This document shows, one piece after another, positions 32,544 through 41,724 of a DNA stretch of 64,000 nt. A program made the translations under genes and the position numbers. Under the pieces are notes generated by a model, which was given only the letters and a program-made list of their open reading frames with translations, had not been told where the DNA came from and did not search any database. Numbering within the stretch: the first letter of the stretch is position 1; each line of letters begins with the position of its first letter. Source of the DNA: Perlabentimonas gracilis (GTDB lineage: Bacteria > Bacteroidota > Bacteroidia > Bacteroidales > Tenuifilaceae); the NCBI RefSeq assembly GCF_011174675.1, contig NZ_JAANIG010000010.1:1-64000 (forward strand), read 5' to 3'.

Positions 32544-34880
32544 TTAGGGCTTTCTTAGCTTTGCAAATTTAAGCAGTAGGTTCTTAACTCCGGCAGCTCT
32601 AAATTCAACGGTTGCCTTGCGATTTTGTCCCTCGCCCTCAATGTTAGTCACCTTGCCTGGCCCAAACCTGTCATGCAGTACGCCCATGCCAATTTCAATA
32701 TCATCAGGGTTAATGTAGGGCGTGCTACCGTTACTAGACGTGGCTGAGGCTGGTTTTGAGGTTGACTCGTTTATGCTTGTTAATCTCCGCTTTGGGGATT
32801 GTGCAGCCTGCCCGTGGGTTCCCCTTGAGAATGTTGATGGGTTATTCCGGATGGTTGGGCTGGAATTATTCCCGTACCCAAACGTTGAATCCTTGAACCC
32901 CTGCTCATTAGTGTCGTCGGGCGAGTCAACAAAATTAGGATCGATCTCGGCAATAAACCGACTTGGAATGCTCGAGGTTAGGTTGCCCCACTTGTAGCGT
33001 ACCTGAGCATGCGATATGGTTGCCAGCTTAGCTGCCCGTGTGAGTGCTACGTAGAATAGCCTACGCTCTTCCTCCAGCTCCTCCATCGAACCGGTTGACA
33101 TCTTCGAAGGGAATAGCTCTTCCTCAATTCCTGCCAGGAATACGTAATCGAATTCCAATCCTTTGGCTGAGTGAATGGTCATTATTGAGACCCTGTTCCT
33201 GTCTTCAGGCTTATCGGTGTCGGCATCGGTTAGAAGCGAAACGTTTTCGAGGTAATCGGCCAGGGTGGTTACCTCTGCTACACCCTCTTCCTTTTGAGCA
33301 TCGCTAAACTCTTTGATACTGTTGAGCAGCTCCTCTATGTTTTGAAGGCGGGTAATGCCTTCGATGGAACCATCGGCCTTAAACTCCTTCATAAGCCCAG
33401 CATTCATCACAATGGTTTGAGCGGCCTCGTAGGCTTCGGCGGTGTAGGCAATGGTTCCCATTTGCTTAATTAGGTTGTAGAATTGCATAACCTTACTTGC
33501 CGCGGCAGGCTTAAGCCCAGGATTGTGCTCGTTTAGCTTCTCGATGGTTACCCAAATGCTCTGGTTGTTCTCGTTGGCAGCACCCTCAAGGCGCTCCATT
33601 GTGGTTGCTCCAATGCCCCGTGTGGGAAAGTTTATAACACGCTTCAGCGCTTCGTCATCGTTGGGGTTTACTGTTAGCCTAAAGTAAGCAATGGTGTCCT
33701 TTATCTCCTTACGTTGGTAAAACGATAAGCTGCCATACACCCTGTATGGAATATTCCTTTTTCGAAGCGACTCCTCAAAAAGCCTCGACTGGGCATTGGT
33801 TCTGTATAGAATGGCAATATCTTTGAAATCGATATGATCGCGTTGGATTAGCTCCGATATGGAAGAGGCAACCATGAAGCTCTCCTCCTGATCGGTATAA
33901 GCTTTTATGATTTTAATCTTATCGCCCTCATCGTTGGCCGAGAACGAGGCCTTTTGGAGCTGTCGCTTGTTCTTTGCGATAACGCTGTTGGCAGCGTTTA
34001 CTATGGTTTGGGTTGAGCGGTAGTTCTGCTCCAGCTTAAAAAGCTTATACTCGGGGTAATCGTTACGGAAGTTGAGGATGTTCTCAATTTTTGCTCCCCG
34101 GAACGAGTAAATGCTCTGGGCGTCGTCGCCCACCACGCAAACATTCTTGTGGCTTGCGGCTAACTTTTTCACAATCAGATACTGGCTGTAGTTGGTGTCT
34201 TGGTACTCATCAACCAGAATGTACTTGAACTTTCCTTGATACTTTGCCAGTATATCAGGGAAATCGCGGAAAAGCACATTGGTGTTCAGCAGAAGATCGT
34301 CGAAGTCCATAGCCGAAGCCTTGAAGCATCGCTGGGCGTAAATAGCATAAATCTTTGCTATTTCGGGCTTTCGGGCTTGCCTGTCGTAAGCAACCAGCTG
34401 CGTATTGGCAGCGTAGGCTTGTGGGGTGATTAGGTTATTTTTTGCCGAAGATATGCGCCCGAGGACCTCATTCACCTTATATGTTTGGGTGTCGAGTTTC
34501 AACTCCTTTATTATTGATGATATTAGGCTTTTGGAGTCGGCCGTGTCGTATATGGTGAATGATTTTGCATACCCCAGCTTGTCGGCCTCGGCCCTGAGGA
34601 TACGCATAAACATGGAGTGGAAAGTGCCCATCCACAGCTGCTTGGCGGTGCTCTCGCCAACAACATGGGCAATCCTATCCTTCATCTCGCGGGCAGCCTT
34701 GTTGGTAAATGTAAGAGCCAAAATGCTCCATGGAGCAACTCCCTGCTTTAGCAGGTGAGCAATTCGGTAGGTTAGCACGCGGGTTTTTCCCGATCCTGCC
34801 CCAGCAATTATGAGCGCAGGGCCGTTGTATGTGGTCACGGCTTCGCGTTGTACTTCGCTAAGTTCGTTTAAGTATTGCAC
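32544..34880 (-). CDS. UvrD/PcrA-type DNA helicase
   Basis: This 778-residue superfamily-1 helicase unwinds DNA in repair and replication restart. Motifs: Q-motif region LNELSEVQREAV, Walker A GAGSGKTR (about 26-33), Walker B LVDEYQDTN, motif III GDDAQSIYSFRGA, motif IV NYRSTQTIVNAAN, motif V TIHSAKGLEFDYV, motif VI LFYVALTRAAK. The last ~100 residues carry a C-terminal Tudor-like segment (GMGVLHDRFGPGKVTNIEGEG) that in PcrA contacts RNA polymerase. PcrA or UvrD are equally apt names. Confidence 0.93.
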   Translation of the reverse strand: MQYLNELSEVQREAVTTYNGPALIIAGAGSGKTRVLTYRIAHLLKQGVAPWSILALTFTNKAAREMKDRIAHVVGESTAKQLWMGTFHSMFMRILRAEADKLGYAKSFTIYDTADSKSLISSIIKELKLDTQTYKVNEVLGRISSAKNNLITPQAYAANTQLVAYDRQARKPEIAKIYAIYAQRCFKASAMDFDDLLLNTNVLFRDFPDILAKYQGKFKYILVDEYQDTNYSQYLIVKKLAASHKNVCVVGDDAQSIYSFRGAKIENILNFRNDYPEYKLFKLEQNYRSTQTIVNAANSVIAKNKRQLQKASFSANDEGDKIKIIKAYTDQEESFMVASSISELIQRDHIDFKDIAILYRTNAQSRLFEESLRKRNIPYRVYGSLSFYQRKEIKDTIAYFRLTVNPNDDEALKRVINFPTRGIGATTMERLEGAANENNQSIWVTIEKLNEHNPGLKPAAASKVMQFYNLIKQMGTIAYTAEAYEAAQTIVMNAGLMKEFKADGSIEGITRLQNIEELLNSIKEFSDAQKEEGVAEVTTLADYLENVSLLTDADTDKPEDRNRVSIMTIHSAKGLEFDYVFLAGIEEELFPSKMSTGSMEELEEERRLFYVALTRAAKLATISHAQVRYKWGNLTSSIPSRFIAEIDPNFVDSPDDTNEQGFKDSTFGYGNNSSPTIRNNPSTFSRGTHGQAAQSPKRRLTSINESTSKPASATSSNGSTPYINPDDIEIGMGVLHDRFGPGKVTNIEGEGQNRKATVEFRAAGVKNLLLKFAKLRKP

Positions 34881-34915
34881 AGCTTGTAAATCTCTTTTTT
34901 GGTGATATTTGGATG

Positions 34916-34923
34916 CAAAGTTA
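34916..34923 (-). promoter_or_regulatory. -7 promoter box before the helicase
   Basis: TAACTTTG on the minus strand is a perfect TAnnTTTG box about 36 bases before the uvrD ATG at 34880; the -33 element is not obvious. Confidence 0.45.
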
Positions 34924-34983
34924 CTCTCATATGGTTAATTAGGAAAGGGGATAGGGTGATTGTGGATAACTTTTTGTAAGCAG

Positions 34984-35009
34984 CGAAGCCATCCTTGTGG
35001 ATGGCTTCG
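34984..35009. repeat. perfect 11-base hairpin
   Basis: CGAAGCCATCC (34984-34994), loop TTGT, GGATGGCTTCG (34999-35009) is a fully matched, G/C-containing stem. On the minus strand it follows the end of the Cys-rich lipoprotein gene by 29 bases, so it may terminate or stabilise that transcript. It lacks a good T-tract. Confidence 0.65.
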
Positions 35010-35037
35010 GTAGGGCATTGATGATTCTTAGGGTTGC

Positions 35038-35427
35038 TTAGCAAACGGAATTAATTCTAGCTTTGGCCATTACTTCTTTAATGTAGGAGCCAAGGAGCTT
35101 TTTCATCTCCTTAGTTTGCTCTGGCGACATCTTGGTTGTGCACTTTTCGTTTATGTAGCGATCCTCAGCATCACTACAACCATCCTTGTCGTTATCAGTT
35201 GCTAGGTCTTTGTCACAGTAGTAATTGTCGCCGTCGGGATTAATGATGTAGCAGTCGCCATCATCCATTGGGCAGCAGATGGTAGGTTCTTCGCAAGTAA
35301 GGAACTCGTCGGGTAGTTCGAAGGCCAGACAGAGATCCTCTTCCTCGCCGATTGGGTCACAGCTCCAAAGAACGATGCCAAAAATTCCGGCCAGGATTAA
35401 CGGTAGAAAGAAGATTTTCTTTTTCAT
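35038..35427 (-). CDS. Cys-rich lipoprotein with TSP3-like repeat
   Basis: This 129-residue lipoprotein has a lipobox ending at VLWSC, then a tail with nine further cysteines (DLC, LTC, TICC, GDC, YYC, DGC, EKC, SVC). DNDKDGCSDAED is a thrombospondin type-3-like calcium motif. A protein with so many cysteines outside the cytoplasm needs oxidative folding, and a DsbA-like gene lies just upstream on the same strand. Function unknown. Confidence 0.75.
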   Translation of the reverse strand: MKKKIFFLPLILAGIFGIVLWSCDPIGEEEDLCLAFELPDEFLTCEEPTICCPMDDGDCYIINPDGDNYYCDKDLATDNDKDGCSDAEDRYINEKCTTKMSPEQTKEMKKLLGSYIKEVMAKARINSVC

Positions 35428-35453
35428 AATGTAAAAGTTTAGTTAGGTGAATA

Positions 35454-36104
35454 TTACTTATTTAGATTTGTTGCGATAATCTTATCGAATTTTTCGAAAT
35501 CCTGAAAACCAGTGTATATTCTGTTTCCAACTATGAATGTTGGTGTTCCCTTTAGGTTTAAAGCGCTATAGTCAGTCAAATTCTGGTTAAGGTATTCCTC
35601 GGCCTCTCCGCCAAGTATGCATTCGGCTACAAATATATCTCGATCGATGAACTCGTTTACCATATCTCTGAACTCGTGCGTTGCAACTACCTTGCTGTCG
35701 GCGAGTAAAAGCTGGTGAAGATATTCGTAGTTTCCATATCTGTTAACACAAACGGCTGTCTTCATAGCATCTTGAACATCAGTGTTGCTAGATTTTACTG
35801 TTAATCGCATTATAAGTTTCACTTTCCCACCATCAATATATTTCTTTTTTATGAGGGGAAATACTTCGGTGAAGAATAGGGTACAGTAGGTGCAGCTGTA
35901 GCTTGAGTACATATAAATTGCAAGGTTTGCGTTGTGATCGCCAAAAACGATATCCAAAGGTCGGCTTTCGAGAACGCTACTTCCTATTGAAACCATTTCT
36001 TTGTAAGAACGATAGCTGTAAATTCTATGTCCAATAAGAACCAGTAATATAGCCGAAATGCTAATGGCAATTATGTAATTCCATTTGCTACTTGTCCTGC
36101 TCAT
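35454..36104 (-). CDS. membrane-anchored DsbA-like thiol oxidoreductase
   Basis: From ATG at 36104 this is a 216-residue protein with one hydrophobic segment at about 10-28 and a periplasmic thioredoxin-fold domain of the Thioredoxin_4/DsbA type. Active site YSSYSCTYCTLFF gives a CTYC pair. LKGTPTFIVGNRIYTG is the cis-proline loop. A TTG 11 codons earlier is less likely. It overlaps the end of the AsmA gene by 17 bases and precedes the Cys-rich lipoprotein, which may be its substrate. Confidence 0.83.
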   Translation of the reverse strand: MSRTSSKWNYIIAISISAILLVLIGHRIYSYRSYKEMVSIGSSVLESRPLDIVFGDHNANLAIYMYSSYSCTYCTLFFTEVFPLIKKKYIDGGKVKLIMRLTVKSSNTDVQDAMKTAVCVNRYGNYEYLHQLLLADSKVVATHEFRDMVNEFIDRDIFVAECILGGEAEEYLNQNLTDYSALNLKGTPTFIVGNRIYTGFQDFEKFDKIIATNLNK

Positions 36105-39100
36105 CTGCACTTTCCCTGTTTCTTTCACCTCTATCAATATTGGTATTGTAGCTTACCAACCTTGGGTTAAATATTAGGCTCAAACCTCTTTCGTTAACCC
36201 TAATGGTTGTACTCATGGTTCGCTGCAGCCTCTTGTTGTCGAATCCGTGTTTAGTGTTGCCATCGCGCTTGAGCGAAACCAGGTGAAGCCCTCTACGGTT
36301 TGAGTCATCTTCGCTACTAAAGCCATCCTGCTCCATTCCCTGCTGCTTAAGCAGCCTGTCCGATTTACCTAGGAGCACATCGCTTAAGAACAGGGTGAGG
36401 TGATACTGGTAGTCCTCTCCAAAGCTTTGCATTCCCATTGCAGAGATATCTACAGCAGTGCTAACAATGTCTGTTTTTGGAAAGTACACATTGTTGTTGT
36501 AGATAAAGATGCTGCTTTCGAGGGTTCGGAAAACTATGTTGTCGAGCTCGCGTAGGTTGGTGAATTTGGCTAGCTCCATGGCGGGCTCAAAGTTATATAT
36601 GCCACCATCCTCAAGTTTAAAGTTACCCCTCAGGTTAATCTTGTCGTAAAGTATGGTGGTATCCTGCATCTGTATGCGGCCATCCACCGAGCTGGTTAGC
36701 TTACCGCTGATGTTCTCGTGGGTAAAATCTTCCTGTCCAAAGTTTTCGCCATCAACCAGCAGCTGGTGGATATCCATACCAAATATTTCGTTCTTAAAGA
36801 AGATGCTGGTTAGGCTATCGATTCGGGTATCGTAAACTGCCGAGGTTACCATGCTGCCCCCAAAGGCGTCGAACTTAAACTTGTCGATTACGTAGAGGTA
36901 CTCATCAACCCTAAATAGGGTAGACAGGTTTTTCATCTCAATATTCTCGTACTTCACGCTATTAACCGCAATGCTTCCTCTAACTATGTATGGTGGAATA
37001 AACATTGGCTCCTCTTCGGTAGTAGGTTCCGCGTTTTCTTCTCGTCTTACTCTTTCTCCATCGGCCCTTGCCACCTGAGCATTACCTATGCTTTGCTGCG
37101 CCGATGCCTCGGGAACCTCAGTTTGAGTGGAGTCGGTTTCAACAAGGTAGGCAAACGGAGCGTAATCCAAATCGCCCAGCTTTATGTGTGTTTGCACAAT
37201 TAGGGTTTGGTCTTTTTGCTCAAGCAGGAAGGCTTTGTAGGCATTCCAAACCTCGGTAGAGTCCATCCAGAACTCTATGCCATGGGCTTCGCCGTAAAGA
37301 TTGTCAACCCGAATGGTGTCGTCGGCCATGGCAAAGTCGAGCATAAAATTATTGATACGAACCAGGGTGTCGTCGAACATCTCGAAGTTGAAATCGCGCA
37401 CCTGTGCCGATAGCTTGCTCTGCTCAAAGGCAATGGGCATTATTTGCTCCTCTATTGAGTCGAGATGGACCGTGCCATACGATATAAGGCTCATTTTGAT
37501 TTTACCCGATATATCTTCAACTAACGAGTCGGGGATAAACGGGCGTAGCTCATCTAAATCGATACTAGCGCGGGTATCGGTTTTAAAGGTTACGTTCTCG
37601 AGCCCCTTAACGTAAGTCTTCCCTTCGATAATATTGTTACCCATTTGAATATAGTAGGCGTCAAGATCCATCCCCATATTATCCATATCGCGCACATACC
37701 CTAGTATTGTTCCCGAAAGCGATGAGTTTTGCAAAGCAACTCCGTAGCCTGGCGCTTCAAGCGAAAGGTCTTTAATGCTGATGTGCTTGTTGGGCCTGTA
37801 GGCAAAGCTAACATTAAGATTCTTCACCTCATCAATGGAATCGAGGGCTGTGGAAAGGTTTTTCACCTTAATGTCTAGGCTGGTGCGCTCCAGGAAGTAG
37901 TCGGCGCTCTCCATCCCAAGATCGTCAGGTAGTACACCTCTGGTGGCAAAATTGAAAGCCAGTGTTCCTGTTAGGTACTCAACAGTGCTATCGGGGATAA
38001 AGCTACTAAACTCATCGAAATTAACGTGACCGCTAGTTTTTACGTTGTAGCTAGGTTTGTCGAGGTTCGATGCACTAAACGCCATGTCGATATAGCTGCT
38101 TTGAGTGGCTACACGCATATCTTTAAACTGTGCGCTTATGGTTGAAAAATCGTTAGGATCGATAGCTGTTACCGACCCGTCGAACGAGATATGTTTAATT
38201 TCGGGGTAGTCAGTGGTTTTTACAAATCCTCTCTTCATCGACATGTTGGCTATAACCTGGGGGAGGAGTAACGTGTCGTAAACGTATCCATTCAGCTTGG
38301 CATCGAGTTGTATTTGTCCATCTACTTCAACAACCCCAAATTCCTGAAGCATCTCTGCTGTGGCGTACTTGCTCAGCTCCTTAAGGTTAACATCGTTGAG
38401 CGCAAGGGTCATATCAACAAAAATTGAATCGCCAAGGGTGGCCAGTCCGCTAGCATTAAAGCGGGCACCATCGGTTATCAGCGAAAGCGATTCGAGGTTT
38501 AGGCGGCCGTCGTCGTAATCGAGGTTGAATCCCAGCGAAGTTTTCTCCATCAGGTGCAGGTTATAACCGTCGAACTTGGTGTCGGTTACGTAAACCATCC
38601 CCTTAACCTTACCTGCGTAGTGATCGTTAAGTATGCGGCCCGAGATTTCAAGATCTGGAATTTGAATTGTTGCCGCTGCTTTCATCTGCAAATCGGTGTA
38701 CTGTATGTTGACATTGCGAATGGTGAGATTGCTAAGCAATACATCGAGCGCTGTTGCTGTGGTATCGCTGATTGGCTCTTCAACAATTGTGGTGTCCGAT
38801 TCGGTTGCCATCAAAAAATCGATATTGGAAACCCCTGTAGAATCGACAAAATATTTGAATGAAAATCCTTCAATTTCAATGCTCTCAATTTCCACCTTGC
38901 TCTTTAGCAAGGGTTTGGTTTTTAGCGAAACAAATAGCTTGTTCAGGCTTACCAACGTGTCGCCAAACTCTAGGTTGGTTGTGTCGGCAGGGGATGCACG
39001 GTGTGTTCCCAGCCTGAACCCATCAAACTCAACGGTAGCATAAGGGAACTTTCGGAAGAGTAGTAACGATACGTTGTCTACCTTTACAGGAGCGTCAATC

Positions 39101-39249
39101 ATCTTGCTAACCTCTTTAAGCGCCAGCCGAGTAATGGTGTTCTCGGAGTGTAGGGCAATAACCACTAGTGTAATAACCAGTAGTAGTATTGAGATGATTG
39201 AGATAAGTAGTACTTTCCCTGTTTTCTTCAAAACTTTTGAGATCTTCAT
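36088..39249 (-). CDS. AsmA-family outer-membrane biogenesis protein
   Basis: This 1053-residue protein begins with a single hydrophobic anchor at about 13-33 followed by a very long beta-rich periplasmic body with repeating patterns such as VKDLSLE and DLDELRPFIPDSLVEDISG. Bacterial AsmA/TamB/YhdP relatives form lipid-transfer bridges. It is expressed with the DsbA-like gene (17-base overlap). The exact subgroup is uncertain. Confidence 0.8.
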   Translation of the reverse strand: MKISKVLKKTGKVLLISIISILLLVITLVVIALHSENTITRLALKEVSKMIDAPVKVDNVSLLLFRKFPYATVEFDGFRLGTHRASPADTTNLEFGDTLVSLNKLFVSLKTKPLLKSKVEIESIEIEGFSFKYFVDSTGVSNIDFLMATESDTTIVEEPISDTTATALDVLLSNLTIRNVNIQYTDLQMKAAATIQIPDLEISGRILNDHYAGKVKGMVYVTDTKFDGYNLHLMEKTSLGFNLDYDDGRLNLESLSLITDGARFNASGLATLGDSIFVDMTLALNDVNLKELSKYATAEMLQEFGVVEVDGQIQLDAKLNGYVYDTLLLPQVIANMSMKRGFVKTTDYPEIKHISFDGSVTAIDPNDFSTISAQFKDMRVATQSSYIDMAFSASNLDKPSYNVKTSGHVNFDEFSSFIPDSTVEYLTGTLAFNFATRGVLPDDLGMESADYFLERTSLDIKVKNLSTALDSIDEVKNLNVSFAYRPNKHISIKDLSLEAPGYGVALQNSSLSGTILGYVRDMDNMGMDLDAYYIQMGNNIIEGKTYVKGLENVTFKTDTRASIDLDELRPFIPDSLVEDISGKIKMSLISYGTVHLDSIEEQIMPIAFEQSKLSAQVRDFNFEMFDDTLVRINNFMLDFAMADDTIRVDNLYGEAHGIEFWMDSTEVWNAYKAFLLEQKDQTLIVQTHIKLGDLDYAPFAYLVETDSTQTEVPEASAQQSIGNAQVARADGERVRREENAEPTTEEEPMFIPPYIVRGSIAVNSVKYENIEMKNLSTLFRVDEYLYVIDKFKFDAFGGSMVTSAVYDTRIDSLTSIFFKNEIFGMDIHQLLVDGENFGQEDFTHENISGKLTSSVDGRIQMQDTTILYDKINLRGNFKLEDGGIYNFEPAMELAKFTNLRELDNIVFRTLESSIFIYNNNVYFPKTDIVSTAVDISAMGMQSFGEDYQYHLTLFLSDVLLGKSDRLLKQQGMEQDGFSSEDDSNRRGLHLVSLKRDGNTKHGFDNKRLQRTMSTTIRVNERGLSLIFNPRLVSYNTNIDRGERNRESADEQDK

Positions 39250-39300
39250 TGGGTAAAAGATGTTAGCGTTTCTATTTTAATCTTACTTATCGATGCCAGT

Positions 39301-39834
39301 TTATCTCCATAAACTCCTGAACCAGCTCGATTTTAATTTTTTAAGCGTAGCATCAAGCTTATCGCCTCGGAGGTTAACTTCAATAATTACGCCGTCTCCG
39401 TCAACAAGGAAGCTGGCCGGAATCATCCGCACACCATAGTCTTTGGCGGGTGTGCTGCGCCACCCTTTTAAGTCGCTCACGTTGGTTGGCCACTCAAGTT
39501 TATCGTCGGCAATGGCTTTAAGCCATGAATCGCGATTGGTGTCGAGTGAAACGCTCAGCACAGTGAACCCATTCCCGTTTTCAAACTCTGTATCCTTGTA
39601 TTCATGGTAAGCGGCTACAATATGAGGATTTTCCCTACGGCAGGGAGCACACCATGATGCCCAAAAATCGACAAGAACCATTTGCCCTCTTAGGTCAGAT
39701 AGTTTAACCTCTTTGCCTTCGGGGGTGCTTAGTACAATGTCCTTAGCAACCTCACCAATTGTAAAGTTTTGAGCCATCGTTACACTGGCAACTAAAAGAA
39801 TTGCAAAAGGAAGTGCGTGTCGTATGGTTTTCAT
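39301..39834 (-). CDS. TlpA-type exported thioredoxin
   Basis: From ATG at 39834 this is a 177-residue protein: signal peptide (1-20, ending VTMAQ) and a single thioredoxin domain with WASWCAPCRRENPH (CAPC). A longer frame from 39930 adds 32 residues not found in the family. The final residues are basic-aromatic (SSWFRSLWR). It may help reduce disulfides or apo-cytochrome c. Confidence 0.85.
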   Translation of the reverse strand: MKTIRHALPFAILLVASVTMAQNFTIGEVAKDIVLSTPEGKEVKLSDLRGQMVLVDFWASWCAPCRRENPHIVAAYHEYKDTEFENGNGFTVLSVSLDTNRDSWLKAIADDKLEWPTNVSDLKGWRSTPAKDYGVRMIPASFLVDGDGVIIEVNLRGDKLDATLKKLKSSWFRSLWR

Positions 39835-40171
39835 AACTAAATAGTTGCTTTGTTTTTGTTGGCTTTTATCTCCCAACGTATTAGGGATGTTAAACATAGA
39901 CAAAAAAATGATAATCTCCACCGTGTTCAATCAAAAACTTGGCCATTTTCAATAAGTATTGTTGCTGTTGATATAGTTTTTTGAAAACAATTTTTTTATT
40001 CCGATGTACTTAGCTGATGATTAATACAAAACTCCTAGATGCTTGTATGGCTAAACTAGTTAGCTAGGCAATAGCATGGAGGGGTTTTCGTTTCTTTTTA
40101 TGATGAGTGAAATATGGTTTCCTCAAAAAATACTAATATTGTAGTCGATATATTTACCTAACTTATAGCCC
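39835..40171. other. intergenic region between TlpA and type IX cargo genes
   Basis: I find no gene here. It is A/T-rich and separates two divergent genes; a TATATTTA box (about 40149-40156) near the plus-strand gene differs from consensus by one base. No RNA gene is seen. Confidence 0.5.
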
Positions 40172-41578
40172 ATGCCTAGGAATTTATCCTCCATATTTTT
40201 AACACTATTCCTTGTTGTTACAGTTGTTGATGTTAATGCACAAATGTTTGCTCCTGATAGAGATTGGGCTTCAGCAACTAACTATGTTGGGCCTGTTGAT
40301 CAGGATTCCATTTTTGTATTCTTTAGCCAGAATAGCCCTGCTTTAAGGGCTCAATTTTCCGATTCTTCTGCAGCAACTTACACTTGGTATAAGTACGATC
40401 AGCAGTACTCATATCAAGATAGATTTAGGTTAATGGAAGGCCTTTCCGATTCTGTTACCACCAATTTAGGTAGAGGTGGGTATAGGGTAGAGGTTGTTCG
40501 TATTGAGGACGATAGTACAGAAGTGTATACCGCCTGGGTAATGATAGATGATGTGGAGGTATTGGGCTTAAACGTTGTGCGTAATACGTGCACAGGTTTA
40601 GAGTTAGTCCTTAACACGATGCCCAATTTTTTTGATGTTAACTCCCTGTTTGCTTACAACGATCTATCTCTGGAAACCCACCAGGAGCGTAATGCGTTGG
40701 GCACCCAAGGATACTTTGCTAATCATCAATTCGAGTCTACCTCTTCCGATGTGGCTGTAAACGACAAGATTTATTCTCTCCCATTTATATACATTGAGTA
40801 TGAGAACCAAATAAGCGGGAGGTTTCATGGTCCGCTTTTCTCTTCGGCATATCGCTTTACACTGCAAAACCCTTTTGGTAGAGGAGCAGTAGAAGTGGCA
40901 ACCGATGACGTTGAAGCGGTATCGACCAAGGCAGATTTTGAAATTAGGTTTTGGGATAACGACACGCAGAGCTTTGGTGGTGCAGAAAGTGGTGACGTAC
41001 CTTCGGGTGAGGCATTGCTTGAGATGGAGCTCAAGAGCCTTTCGCTTAACTCCGATTCGTTGTACTGGCGAATTCATAACGATAAGCTACGAATAGCAAA
41101 GGGTGGCGACAGCCTCATTTGGCGCGATAGCTCCCTGTTCGACCAAAGGGTTGAGTCGTACCCCGAAAAGAAAAGGTTAATTCCAGGGTTTTACAATATT
41201 GAGCACACCTCGGTTAAAAAAACTAGTAACTTAATTTGTAGAGATACGTTGACTAAAACCGTTGAGGTAGACACATCCTTCATCCAGAACATTCCCAACG
41301 TGTTCACTCCAGGCGGTATGTACTCTCATTTTAAAATTTCCGAAGACGATTTACGTTCGCTAAAGTCCTTTAAAATTGTTATCCTAAGCCGTAGCGGGAG
41401 GCAGGTGTATCGCTATGTTGGCGACCCAAAGGAGTGGGAGGGATGGAATGGTAAAATTGATGGTACCAAAGGAGATGCACCCACCGGGGTGTACTACTAT
41501 GTGATTGATGCTGTTGGTTGGGATGGTGTTAGGTATCGTAACGGGCAGTACAAGGGGTTTCTGCACCTTTACCGATGA
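40172..41578 (+). CDS. secreted protein with type IX (gliding-type) C-terminal sorting domain
   Basis: This 468-residue protein has a signal peptide (1-23, ending VNAQ), a long beta-rich body with no enzyme motif I recognise, and a C-terminal domain beginning FIQNIPNVFTPGGMYSHF and ending GVRYRNGQYKGFLHLYR. This matches the T9SS type B sorting domain (gliding-motility-associated C-terminus, with the usual FTPxG start and a WDG-like strand GWDGVRYRNGQY). The protein should be exported to the cell surface. Confidence 0.85.
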   Translation: MPRNLSSIFLTLFLVVTVVDVNAQMFAPDRDWASATNYVGPVDQDSIFVFFSQNSPALRAQFSDSSAATYTWYKYDQQYSYQDRFRLMEGLSDSVTTNLGRGGYRVEVVRIEDDSTEVYTAWVMIDDVEVLGLNVVRNTCTGLELVLNTMPNFFDVNSLFAYNDLSLETHQERNALGTQGYFANHQFESTSSDVAVNDKIYSLPFIYIEYENQISGRFHGPLFSSAYRFTLQNPFGRGAVEVATDDVEAVSTKADFEIRFWDNDTQSFGGAESGDVPSGEALLEMELKSLSLNSDSLYWRIHNDKLRIAKGGDSLIWRDSSLFDQRVESYPEKKRLIPGFYNIEHTSVKKTSNLICRDTLTKTVEVDTSFIQNIPNVFTPGGMYSHFKISEDDLRSLKSFKIVILSRSGRQVYRYVGDPKEWEGWNGKIDGTKGDAPTGVYYYVIDAVGWDGVRYRNGQYKGFLHLYR

Positions 41579-41724
41579 TTCTTGCAAAATCATTATAGAA
41601 ATACACTGCCTCGTAACATTAAGATAAACAGGCGAATACCCTCTAATAATCGAGAAACAACATCGATCAGATGATGTTATATGTAAAAGTTTCATAAATT
41701 TGAATGGGACTAAATCATACAATT

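Noticed and set aside
39835-39930. 32-codon N-terminal extension of the TlpA protein
   Set aside because: The signal peptide starts at the downstream ATG, and the extension has no homology pattern.
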